Positions 16,168 to 24,109 of a DNA stretch of 64,000 bases are shown here, piece by piece. The stretch spans positions 3,038,001-3,102,000 of the forward strand of contig NZ_CP049919.1 in NCBI RefSeq assembly GCF_015624425.1, written 5' to 3'. The DNA comes from Roseateles sp. DAIF2 (GTDB lineage: Bacteria; Pseudomonadota; Gammaproteobacteria; Burkholderiales; Burkholderiaceae_C). The translations under genes and the position numbers were made by a program. Below the pieces are notes generated by a model, which did no database searches, was not told the origin of the DNA, and worked only from the letters and a program-made list of their open reading frames with translations. The stretch's first letter is position 1. Each line of letters begins with the position of its first letter.

Positions 16168-16686
16168 ATGTCCGCAAAACAAGATGCCGCGCCGCCGCCG
16201 GCCGATTTCTACAACGCCGCCAGCTATGCCCCGGGCGAAAGCCTGGGCTGGCTGGTCAAGCGGGTGCAGCAGTCCATCGTCCATCAGGCCGACAAGCGCC
16301 TGGGCGAGCATGGCCTGACGCATGCGCAATGGGGCCCGCTGATCCGCCTGTTCTTTCTGGGCGCCTGCCCGGCCGCGCAACTGGCCGCCGACCTGGGGCT
16401 GGACGCCGGGGCGTTGACCCGGCTGCTGGACCGGCTGGAGGCCAAGGGCCTGGTGCAGCGCGATCGCTCCAGCAGCGACCGACGCGTGGTGCTGATCACC
16501 CTGACCGATGCCGGCCGGGGCCTGACGGACATCCTGCCGGCCGTGCTGTCCGACATCTTCAACGCCCATCTGGCCGGCTTCAGCCGCGAGGAATGGCAGA
16601 CCCTGATGAGCCTGCTGCGCCGCATGCTGGCCAATGGCGAGGCGCTGCGCGCCGCGGAGAACAGCAGCAGTAATAACAACGACTGA
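16168..16686 (+). CDS. MarR-family transcriptional regulator
   Basis: A 172-residue winged-helix regulator. The family core 'AAQLAADLGLDAGALTRLLDRLEAKGLVQRDRSSSDRRVVLITLTDAG' is at about residues 70-117. It is the first gene of a plus-strand efflux operon and probably represses it until a toxic ligand binds, as EmrR and MarR do. Palindromes overlap its promoter. There is almost no room for a leader: the -10 box ends 6 bp before the ATG, so the message may be leaderless. The C-terminus ends in a run of Ser and Asn. Confidence 0.93.
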   Translation: MSAKQDAAPPPADFYNAASYAPGESLGWLVKRVQQSIVHQADKRLGEHGLTHAQWGPLIRLFFLGACPAAQLAADLGLDAGALTRLLDRLEAKGLVQRDRSSSDRRVVLITLTDAGRGLTDILPAVLSDIFNAHLAGFSREEWQTLMSLLRRMLANGEALRAAENSSSNNND

Positions 16687-16708
16687 TCCGACCTTCGTCC
16701 TCACATTC

Positions 16709-18151
16709 ATGCAAGACCACAAGAAACCAAAAGCCAGCAAGACCTGGCTGGCCCTGCTGGCCGCTCTGGCGCTCGCCGCCTGCGCGCCGATCCCCAGGCT
16801 GGCCGAGCCGGCCCGGCCGCTGCAGGGCGCCGAGCTGGGCCTGCGCGAGCCCTCGCCGGCCGCACCGGCCGCACCGGCCCTGGCCGCCGACTGGTGGCGC
16901 GCCTATGGCGACGCCGAGCTGGACGCCCTGATGCAGCGCGCGCTGGCCCAGCACCCGAGCCTGGCCCAGGCGCAGGCCCGCATCGCCCGCGCCGCCGCCG
17001 CGATCGAGAACGCCGAGGCGGCCGAGCGCCCGGTGTTCGGCATCAGCGCCGACGCCACCCGCCAGCGCTATACCGAGCATGGCCTGGTGCCGCCGCCGAT
17101 CGCCGGCAGCGTGCGCACCAATGCCACCCTGCAGGCCGGCATCAGCTATGACTGGGACTTCTTCGGCCGCCATGCCGCCGCGCTGCAGGCCGCGCTGGGC
17201 AATGAGCGCGCGGCCCGCGCCGATGCGGCCGCCGCGCGGCTGAACCTGTCGGCCGCGATCGCGCGCGGCTGGCTGGACCTGGCGCGCGCGCTGGCCCAGC
17301 GCGAGCTGCTGGCCGAGCAACTGCGCCAGGGCGAGCAGTCGCTGGCCCTGGTGCGCCAGCGCGTCGCGGCCGGCCTGGACGGCGCGCCGCAGCTGCGCAG
17401 CGCCGAAACCCCGCTGCCCGAGCTGCGCCGGCAAGACCTGGCCCTGCAGGCCCAGGCCGAGCTGCTGCGCCACCAACTGGCCGCGCTGAGCGCCCAGCCG
17501 GCCGAGGCGCTGGCCAGCGTGCGGCCGCGCCTGCCGCGGCCCCTGGCGCTGGACGCCGAGGCGCAGCTGGGCGTGGACCTGCTGGGGCGCCGGCCCGATG
17601 TGGCGGCGGCGCGCTGGCGCGTCGAGGCGACGACGCAGAACGTCGCCGAGGCGCGCGCACAGTTCTATCCCAATGTGACCCTGAGCGCCTTCGCCGGCTT
17701 CAGCTCGCTGGGCTTGGACCAACTGCTCAAGTCGGGCAGCCAGCAGCTGGGCTTCGGCCCCTCGCTGCGCCTGCCGATCTTCGACACCGGCCGGCTGCGC
17801 GCCCAGTACAAGGGCAGCGCCGCCGAACGCGACGCCGCGGTGGCGGCCTACAACGGCGCGCTGCTGGAGGCGCTGCGCGATGCCGGCGACCAGTACAGCA
17901 GCCTGCGCTCGCTGCAGCTGCAGGGCGAGCAGCAGGGCCAGGCCCTGGCCCATGTGCAGGCCAGCCGCGACCTGGCGCGCCAGCGCTTCGAGGCCGGCCT
18001 GGGCAACTATCTCGCGGTGCTGAGCGCCGAGCAGAACCTGCTGAGCCAGCGCCGCCTGCTGCTGGACCTGCAGGGCCTGAGCCTGGACGCGCAGGTGGCC
18101 CTGGTCCGCAGCCTGGGCGGCGGCTGGAGCGACGACGAGCCGCCGCGCTGA
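16709..18151 (+). CDS. Outer-membrane efflux lipoprotein (NodT/OprM family)
   Basis: A 480-residue outer-membrane channel of tripartite efflux pumps. A signal peptide ends in the lipobox 'LALAAC' (Cys about 24). Two OEP repeats follow, with the family features 'WWRAYGDAELDALMQRAL', 'YDWDFFGR', 'LLGRRPDVAAARWRVEA' and 'ARAQFYPNVTLSAFAG'. Start ATG 16709 was chosen to give a proper signal peptide; longer frames overlap marR. It lies 22 bp after marR and 49 bp before the emrA-type gene, in one operon. Length is normal. Confidence 0.93.
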   Translation: MQDHKKPKASKTWLALLAALALAACAPIPRLAEPARPLQGAELGLREPSPAAPAAPALAADWWRAYGDAELDALMQRALAQHPSLAQAQARIARAAAAIENAEAAERPVFGISADATRQRYTEHGLVPPPIAGSVRTNATLQAGISYDWDFFGRHAAALQAALGNERAARADAAAARLNLSAAIARGWLDLARALAQRELLAEQLRQGEQSLALVRQRVAAGLDGAPQLRSAETPLPELRRQDLALQAQAELLRHQLAALSAQPAEALASVRPRLPRPLALDAEAQLGVDLLGRRPDVAAARWRVEATTQNVAEARAQFYPNVTLSAFAGFSSLGLDQLLKSGSQQLGFGPSLRLPIFDTGRLRAQYKGSAAERDAAVAAYNGALLEALRDAGDQYSSLRSLQLQGEQQGQALAHVQASRDLARQRFEAGLGNYLAVLSAEQNLLSQRRLLLDLQGLSLDAQVALVRSLGGGWSDDEPPR

Positions 18152-18200
18152 CGCAAGCGCCTCCGACAAAAAGAAACCGACAAGACATCAAGAGCCTCAC

Positions 18201-19433
18201 ATGAACACCGCCAACAACAATGCCGAGCAAGGCAGCAAGAACAACAACCCGCGCAAGAAGGCGCTGACCCTGACCGCCGTCGCGGTCCTCATCGCGCTGG
18301 GCGCCTATGGCGCCTACCAAGCCCTGGTGGCCAGCAAGGTCGAGACCACCGACAACGCCTATGTGCAGGCCAATGTGGTGCAGATCACGCCCCAGGTGGG
18401 CGGCACTGTGCGCGCCATCCATGCCGACGACACCGACTTCGTCAAGGCCGGCCAGCCGCTGATCAGCCTGGATCCCGCCGACGCGAAGGTGGCCTACGAG
18501 CAGGCCCAGGCCCAGCTGGCGCAGACGGTGCGCGAGGTGCGCGCCCTCTACGCCGGCCAGAGCACCCTGAAGGCGCAGATCACGCAGCGCGAGGCCGAGG
18601 TGGCGCGCCTGCAGTCGGAGCTGGTCCGGGTCCAGGACGACGTCAAGCGCCGCCAGCCGCTGCTGGCCAGCGGCGCGATCGGGCGCGAGGAGCTGGAGCA
18701 TGCGCAGGCCCAGGTCAAGGCGGCGCAGAGCGCGCTGGCCGCGGCCCAGGCCGCCCAGGTGGCCGCGCGCGATCAGCTGGCCACCAGCCAGGTGCAGACC
18801 GACGGCACGACCCTGAAGGAACATCCCCAGGTGCAGCGCGCCGGCGCGCGCCTGCGCGAGACCTGGCTGGCGCTGCAGCGTGCCGAGCTGCCTGCGCCGG
18901 TGGACGGCTGGGTGGCACGGCGCAGTGTGCAGCTGGGCCAGCGCGTCAACGCCGGCACGCCGCTGATGGCGGTGGTGGGCCTGAAGCAGGCCTGGGTCGA
19001 CGCCAACTTCAAGGAAAGCCAGCTGGCCAAGCTGCGCATCGGCCAGACCGCGATCCTGGTGGCCGATGTCTACGGCGACAAGCAGGAATACCACGGCCGG
19101 GTCGCGGGCCTGTCGGCCGGCACCGGCGCGGCCTTCGCGCTGCTGCCGGCGCAGAACGCCACCGGCAACTGGATCAAGGTGGTGCAGCGCGTGCCGGTGC
19201 GCATCGAGCTGGACGCCAAGGAGCTGGCCGAGCACCCGCTGCGCGTGGGTCTGTCGATGGAGGTCAAGGTCGACGTGCAGAAGCAGGACGGCCCGGCGCT
19301 GGCCGCGGCGACCAGCAGCCGCTCGCTGGCCCAGACCGCGGTGTTCGAGCAGCAGGAGCAGCGCGCCGACGAGGAGGTGCAGCGCATCATCCGCGCCAAT
19401 AGTGGTAACGGCAGCGGCGTGCTGAAGTCATGA
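18201..19433 (+). CDS. emrA: EmrA-type periplasmic adaptor (HlyD family)
   Basis: A 410-residue adaptor linking the inner-membrane pump to the outer-membrane channel. A short cytoplasmic N-terminus and one membrane helix (about 24-44) are followed by the lipoyl half-motif 'TTDNAYVQANVVQITPQVGGTV', a long helical hairpin (about 95-205), the second lipoyl half ('ELPAPVDGWVARRSVQLGQRV') and a beta-barrel segment 'WVDANFKESQLAKLRIGQ'. The order matches E. coli EmrA. The C-terminal tail is low complexity (Gln/Glu, then Gly/Ser). The stop overlaps the emrB ATG. Confidence 0.94.
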   Translation: MNTANNNAEQGSKNNNPRKKALTLTAVAVLIALGAYGAYQALVASKVETTDNAYVQANVVQITPQVGGTVRAIHADDTDFVKAGQPLISLDPADAKVAYEQAQAQLAQTVREVRALYAGQSTLKAQITQREAEVARLQSELVRVQDDVKRRQPLLASGAIGREELEHAQAQVKAAQSALAAAQAAQVAARDQLATSQVQTDGTTLKEHPQVQRAGARLRETWLALQRAELPAPVDGWVARRSVQLGQRVNAGTPLMAVVGLKQAWVDANFKESQLAKLRIGQTAILVADVYGDKQEYHGRVAGLSAGTGAAFALLPAQNATGNWIKVVQRVPVRIELDAKELAEHPLRVGLSMEVKVDVQKQDGPALAAATSSRSLAQTAVFEQQEQRADEEVQRIIRANSGNGSGVLKS

Positions 19434-21085
19434 GCGACAGCTTGGACACAGGCGCGGCGGAGGGCCGAGCGCCGGGCCGCTCCCAAGCCGGCCCGCGTCC
19501 CCCAGGGGGACCGTCCGGCGTACCCGCCGGACGAGGGGCAGACATTACGCCGCCGGCGCCGCTGCATGGCAGCGCGCTGATCCTGGGGACGCTGGCGCTG
19601 TCGCTCGCGACCTTCATGAACGTGCTGGACAGCTCGATCGCCAATGTCTCGCTGCCGGCGATCTCGGGCGACCTGGGCGTCAGCACGACCCAGGGCACCT
19701 GGGTCATCACCAGCTTCGGCGTCGCCAATGCGATCTCGGTGCCGTTGACCGGCTGGCTGACCCAGCGCTTCGGCGCGGTGCGGCTGTTCACGGCCAGCGT
19801 GCTGCTGTTCGTGCTGGCCTCCTGGCTGTGCGGCTTCGCCCATTCGCTGGAGATGCTGGTGGCCTGCCGGGTGCTGCAGGGCCTGGTGGCGGGGCCGATG
19901 ATCCCGCTGTCGCAGACCCTGCTGCTGGCCAGCTATCCGCGCGAGAAGGCCGGCACCGCGCTGGCGCTGTGGGGCATGACGACCCTGGTGGCGCCGGTGG
20001 TGGGGCCGCTCTTGGGCGGCTGGATCACCGACAACGTGTCCTGGCCCTGGATCTTCTACATCAATGTGCCGGTGGGCCTGCTGGCCGCCTTCCTGACCTG
20101 GAGCATCTACCGCAAGCGCGAGACGCAGATCAAGAAGCTGCCGATCGACGGCGTGGGCCTGGCCCTGCTGGTGGTCTGGGTCGGCGCGCTGCAGATCATG
20201 CTGGACAAGGGCAAGGAGCTGGACTGGTTCGCCAGCGGCGAGATCCAGCTGCTGGGCGTGACCGCGCTGATCGGCTTCGTCGTGTTCGTGATCTGGGAGC
20301 TGACCGACAAGCATCCGGTGGTGGACCTGCGCCTCTTTGCGCGGCGCAATTTCGCCTTCGGCGCGATCACCCTGTCGATCGCCTACGGCCTGTTCTTCGG
20401 CAATGTGGTGCTGCTGCCGCTGTGGCTGCAGCAGTGGATGGGCTATACCGCGACCAGCGCGGGTATGGCGCTGGCGCCGGTGGGGCTGCTGGCGATCCTG
20501 CTGTCGCCGGTGGTGGGGCGCAATGTCGGGCGTTTCGATCCGCGCGTGATGGCCACCTTCGCCTTTGTGATGTTCGCGGTGGTGCTGGGCATGCGGGCCA
20601 ACTTCACGACCCAGACCGACTTCGCCACCATCATGGTGCCGACCCTGCTGCAGGGCGCCGCGCTGGCCTTCTTCTTCATCCCGCTGACCACCCTGACCCT
20701 CTCGGGCATCACGCCGGACCGGATCGCGGCGGCGGCCGGGCTGTCGAACTTCGTGCGCATCACGGCCGGGGCGATGGGCACCTCGATCTCGACCACCCTG
20801 TGGGAGAACCGCGCGACCCTGCATCACCACCATCTGGCGGAGCGGCTGGCGCAGGGCGACCCGGTGGCCGGCGAAAGCCTGGCGCGGCTGGGCGCGGCCG
20901 GCCTGAGCCCGGAGCAGGCGCTGGCCCAGATCAACCGCCTGATCGACCAGCAGGCCTTCACTCGCGCGGCCGACGACATCTTCCTGGCCTCGGCCGTGCT
21001 GTTCCTGCTGCTGATCGGCAGCATCTGGCTGACGCGGCGCCCGCCGCGCGTCGGCGCGCCGGTGGACGCCGGCGGCGCCCACTGA
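19430..21085 (+). CDS. emrB: EmrB-type drug efflux pump (MFS, DHA2, 14 helices)
   Basis: A 551-residue major-facilitator pump driven by protons. About 14 membrane helices start near residue 48, with 'LDSSIANVSLPAISGDLG', 'WVITSFGVANAISVPLTGWLTQRFG' and 'RVLQGLVAGPMIPLSQTLL' as DHA2 signatures. The first ~45 residues are an unusual Gly/Pro/Arg-rich extension encoded by a palindromic repeat (19474-19533). The ATG overlaps the emrA stop (ATGA), which supports this start despite the odd N-terminus, and no other start codon lies before the first helix. It forms a tripartite pump with the two preceding genes. Confidence 0.93.
   Translation: MSDSLDTGAAEGRAPGRSQAGPRPPGGPSGVPAGRGADITPPAPLHGSALILGTLALSLATFMNVLDSSIANVSLPAISGDLGVSTTQGTWVITSFGVANAISVPLTGWLTQRFGAVRLFTASVLLFVLASWLCGFAHSLEMLVACRVLQGLVAGPMIPLSQTLLLASYPREKAGTALALWGMTTLVAPVVGPLLGGWITDNVSWPWIFYINVPVGLLAAFLTWSIYRKRETQIKKLPIDGVGLALLVVWVGALQIMLDKGKELDWFASGEIQLLGVTALIGFVVFVIWELTDKHPVVDLRLFARRNFAFGAITLSIAYGLFFGNVVLLPLWLQQWMGYTATSAGMALAPVGLLAILLSPVVGRNVGRFDPRVMATFAFVMFAVVLGMRANFTTQTDFATIMVPTLLQGAALAFFFIPLTTLTLSGITPDRIAAAAGLSNFVRITAGAMGTSISTTLWENRATLHHHHLAERLAQGDPVAGESLARLGAAGLSPEQALAQINRLIDQQAFTRAADDIFLASAVLFLLLIGSIWLTRRPPRVGAPVDAGGAH
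19474..19533 (+). repeat. REP-like palindromic repeat inside the emrB coding start
   Basis: Three inverted repeats follow one another: GGGCCG/CGGCCC (19474-19479 and 19489-19494), GTCCCCC-A-GGGGGAC (19497-19511) and CGTCCGGCG/CGCCGGACG (19512-19520 and 19525-19533). The composition resembles palindromic intergenic repeats common in this bacterial group, which is my recollection rather than a search. Here it is read in frame as about residues 15-35 of EmrB. Confidence 0.7.
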
Positions 21086-21094
21086 CGACCAGCC

Positions 21095-21139
21095 GGCGGC
21101 AATCTTCCATCCCGCTTCCATGGGGGATGGAAGGCCGCC
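21095..21139 (+). terminator. Hairpin after the efflux operon
   Basis: GGCGGC and GCCGCC flank a second perfect 10-bp stem, CTTCCATCCC / GGGATGGAAG, with three unpaired bases on the left side. The stable hairpin lies 10 bp after the emrB stop. There is no T run, so it may be a terminator or a message-stabilising structure. Confidence 0.6.
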
Positions 21140-21185
21140 GCGCTGTGGTCGAATAGGGTCTGCCCCGACCTGACCTCCTCCCCGG

Positions 21186-22001
21186 ATGCCGCAACACGAT
21201 CTCGAACAGCCGGCCTGGCTGCCGACCCTGAACCGCTGGGTGCAGGGCATGGGCCTGCGCAGGACGCTTTTGCTGCTGGTGGCGGCGGTCTGGCTGCTGT
21301 CCCTGCTGATCTCGCAGCTGGTGATCAGCCTGATCGGCGAGGGCAACCGGATGATCGTGGCGGCCTGGGTCAGCGCCAGCGCGATCGGATTCACCGGCTT
21401 GTTCGGCTATATGTTCCTGAGCCTGGTCCGGCACCTGGACCAGGCGCATCGCAATATGCTGCGCCACGCCACCCAGGATGCGCTGACCGGCACCTACAAC
21501 CGGCGCTATTTCCTCGAGATCGTCGAGCGCGAATGGTCGCGCGCCAAGCGCTACGAGATGTCCTGCGCCTTGCTGCTGATGGACGTGGACCATTTCAAGC
21601 AGGTCAACGACCGCTTCGGCCATCTCTGCGGCGACCAGCTGCTGCGCCGCATCGCCGACGCGGCGGCCGAGACCCTGCGCCAGCCCGATGTGCTGGCCCG
21701 CTTCGGCGGCGAGGAGTTCATCATCTTCCTGCCGCACACCGATCCGCTGGGCGCGCTGGATGTGGCGGAGCGCATCCGTGAGCGGGTCGAGGCGCTGGAC
21801 TTCGGCTGGAACGGCACGCCGGTGCCGGTCAGCGCCAGCCTGGGCGTCGCGGCGCTGCACGACAACCATGTCACGCTGGACCAGCTGATCTCCGACGCCG
21901 ACGAGGCGCTCTACAGCGCCAAGTCCGCCGGGCGCAACTGCGTGCGTGCCGGGGCCGGGCTGCTGCCGGGGCGATCCTCCGGCGTCACCAGCAGCCGTTG
22001 A
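21186..22001 (+). CDS. Membrane-bound diguanylate cyclase (GGDEF)
   Basis: A 271-residue enzyme making the second messenger c-di-GMP from two GTP. Two membrane helices (about 24-50 and 56-80) leave almost no periplasmic loop, and a cytoplasmic GGDEF domain follows from about residue 95. The active site reads GGEEF (174-178), a functional variant. An inhibitory I-site RQPD (165-168) stands five residues before it, so product feedback is expected. 'DHFKQVNDRFGH' and 'DALTGTYNRR' are intact. No sensor domain is visible, so the signal may be sensed by the helices. It appears to be transcribed alone. Confidence 0.94.
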   Translation: MPQHDLEQPAWLPTLNRWVQGMGLRRTLLLLVAAVWLLSLLISQLVISLIGEGNRMIVAAWVSASAIGFTGLFGYMFLSLVRHLDQAHRNMLRHATQDALTGTYNRRYFLEIVEREWSRAKRYEMSCALLLMDVDHFKQVNDRFGHLCGDQLLRRIADAAAETLRQPDVLARFGGEEFIIFLPHTDPLGALDVAERIRERVEALDFGWNGTPVPVSASLGVAALHDNHVTLDQLISDADEALYSAKSAGRNCVRAGAGLLPGRSSGVTSSR

Positions 22002-22011
22002 GCACGGGGCC

Positions 22012-23112
22012 TCACAGCAGGCGCATGCGTTCGGCGTAGCCGGTCAGCTCCAGATAGCCATGGCCCAGCAGGCGGCCCTGCGCATCGCGCAGCGCCGCGG
22101 CGCCTTCCCAGTACAGCAGCCCGGTGCTGGCGCGCGCATCGATCTCCTGGGCATCGAGTAGGGCAGTCAAGGTCCAGCCCTCGAAGTCGCGGCCCGACAG
22201 CCGCCAGGCCACCGGATAGCTCGCGCCGCTGGCCGGGCTGCGCCAATGGCGCAGCGCCTTGAAGCGCAGCTCGCCGTTGGCGAAGCTGCGGCTGGTCCCG
22301 TCCGCCGCGCGCAGGCTGCCGCCGCTCCACAGGTCCTGGCCGCCGCCGGTATGCCGCAGCCGGAAGGCGGTCAGCGCGCGGCCGTCCAGCAGGTTGATGC
22401 CCAGCCAGTCCCAGCCCTGGGCCTCGGGTGCCAGCAGCTCGTCGCCCCATTCATGGTCCAGCCAGGAGCGGCCGGTCAGCGCCTGCGGCGCCCGGCCCGG
22501 CAGGCGCAGCTCGGCCCGGGTCTGCAGCTGCGGGCGGCTGTAGTAATGGGTGGCATGGTGCGCCCCGGGGCTCTTGGGCGAAAAGCCGGCCTCGCCCTGC
22601 AGCAGCGGCGCCTCCGTGGTCTGCAGGCGCAGCTCCAGCGCGAAGGCATCCGCCGCACCGGCCCGGCCCTCGAAGGCCGCGCGGTAGCCGCCACCCTCGT
22701 CGCGCCACAGGCGCCAGTCGCGCAGGCGCAGCGCGCAGTCCTGTTCGGCGGCGGCCACGCCGCCCGGTCCCAGGCGCGCGACGCGCTGGTCGTGCCGCAG
22801 CCGGCCGCCGCTGCTTTGCAGGTCGCTGAGCGCCACATGGGCGATCAGCAGCTGGCGCGGCGCCAGCGCGCTGGCATGGGCCTGCACCGCCGGATCCGGG
22901 TTGCGCACCCGGAAGAAGGTCAGTTGGTAGCCGTAGCGCGGCGCCTCGTCCGGACCCAGCAGGCCGGTCAGGTACCACCACTCGACGCCGGTCTGCGGAT
23001 GCGCGCCGAAGTCGCGCGGGAACTGCAGCGCGCGCGGCTGCACCGCGGCCCGGGCCGCGCCGGATCCCGCGGCCAGGGGCAGCAGCAGCATCAAGGCGCG
23101 GCGTCGCCTCAT
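22012..23112 (-). CDS. Secreted AttH/CrtC-like lipocalin-fold protein
   Basis: A 366-residue protein with an N-terminal signal peptide (RRRRALMLLLPLAAGSGAARA). The mature part has the family hallmarks 'HPQTGVEWWYLTGLL', 'YGYQLTFFRV', 'HYYSRPQL', 'GRSWLDHEWG' and 'GWDWLGINLLDGRALTAFRLR' of the CrtC/AttH family (two lipocalin-like barrels). In Att-type systems this protein is encoded with an ABC transporter of the FtsX type, as here. Its substrate is unknown, and carotenoid hydratase activity is not implied. The start is ATG 23110-23112, 2 bp after the CPBP gene stop. It is the last gene of the minus-strand run. Confidence 0.88.
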   Translation of the reverse strand: MRRRRALMLLLPLAAGSGAARAAVQPRALQFPRDFGAHPQTGVEWWYLTGLLGPDEAPRYGYQLTFFRVRNPDPAVQAHASALAPRQLLIAHVALSDLQSSGGRLRHDQRVARLGPGGVAAAEQDCALRLRDWRLWRDEGGGYRAAFEGRAGAADAFALELRLQTTEAPLLQGEAGFSPKSPGAHHATHYYSRPQLQTRAELRLPGRAPQALTGRSWLDHEWGDELLAPEAQGWDWLGINLLDGRALTAFRLRHTGGGQDLWSGGSLRAADGTSRSFANGELRFKALRHWRSPASGASYPVAWRLSGRDFEGWTLTALLDAQEIDARASTGLLYWEGAAALRDAQGRLLGHGYLELTGYAERMRLL

Positions 23113-23114
23113 GC

Positions 23115-23981
23115 TCAGCGTCCCTGGCGCGGCAGCAGGCGGCCGCGGCGCTGGGCGATCAACAGCAGCGGCGCGGTCGCGGCGATCAGCAGCAGCAGGG
23201 TCACGGCCGAGGCCTCGATGCCGAAGGCGCCGCCGCTGAGCCAGGTCGGGCCGACCAGCTCGCCGTAGAGCAGGCCGGGCTGGGCCTTGTGGCCGGACAC
23301 GACGGCGGAGAACAGATGGCCGGCGCTGAAGTTCCACGCGAAATGCAGGCCCACGCCCAGCCACAGGCGCCCGCTGGCCAGATAGGCCGCGGCGAAGAAC
23401 AGGCCGGCCAGCGTGACGTTCAAGGTTGACAGCGGGTTGGCGCCCTCGTTGGGCAGATGGGCCAGGCCGAACAGCAGGGCCGAGCCGAACAGCGCCGGCA
23501 GGCTGCCGAGCCAGCGCTCCATGGCCTTGAACACGATGCCGCGCACCAGGATGTCCTCGAAGACCGCGACCATCGCCATCTCGCCGGCAAAACGCAGGCT
23601 GGCGAGCCCCAGTCCATGCATGCCCTGCAGCCGGAACACATCGAGCGCCGCCAGCGCGCCGAACACCAGGCAGACCAGCGCCAGGCCGCCCAGCAGGCCC
23701 AGGCCCAGCTCGCGCCCGGCACCGGCCAGCGCGAACTCGGCCGGGTCCCGGCGGTCGATCCGCAGCGCATAGAAGCGATAGGCCAGCCCCATCAGCGCGA
23801 TCGACAGCAGATTCGGCCACAGCAGCCGCATCGGCTTGGGCAGGGGGCCGACCAGGGCCATCACGACCGGCATCGCGGCCACCATCAGCAAGGCACCGAG
23901 CAGCACGCGCAGCAGCGCATGCCGCTGCAGCATCGAGGGGCGGGTCGGCAGCGGGCGGAAGTTGGGGGAGAGGGAGGACAT
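23115..23981 (-). CDS. CPBP-family intramembrane metalloprotease
   Basis: A 288-residue membrane protein of the CPBP (Rce1-like/Abi) family. Motif 1 is a variant, E142-D143...R147 in 'FEDILVRG' where most members have EExxxR. Motif 2 is F171..H175 in 'FGLAHLP', and motif 3 is H213..N217 in 'HFAWN'. The start is ATG 23979-23981, with AAGGAA upstream. It lies between the ABC permease and the AttH-like gene, 2 bp from the latter, so it probably belongs to the same export or processing system. Its substrate is unknown. Confidence 0.9.
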   Translation of the reverse strand: MSSLSPNFRPLPTRPSMLQRHALLRVLLGALLMVAAMPVVMALVGPLPKPMRLLWPNLLSIALMGLAYRFYALRIDRRDPAEFALAGAGRELGLGLLGGLALVCLVFGALAALDVFRLQGMHGLGLASLRFAGEMAMVAVFEDILVRGIVFKAMERWLGSLPALFGSALLFGLAHLPNEGANPLSTLNVTLAGLFFAAAYLASGRLWLGVGLHFAWNFSAGHLFSAVVSGHKAQPGLLYGELVGPTWLSGGAFGIEASAVTLLLLIAATAPLLLIAQRRGRLLPRQGR

Positions 23982-24109
23982 GCGCGGGGTTCCTTCTTGT
24001 GGGTCTGGGCGGCAGTATTCCCAGCGCCCCCTGCGCCCGCATGCCCCGGGCGACGAACCGCAGCGGCGCACCGCCCAGCCGCAGCCAAGCCCGACGGTCG
24101 CGGCGGCGC

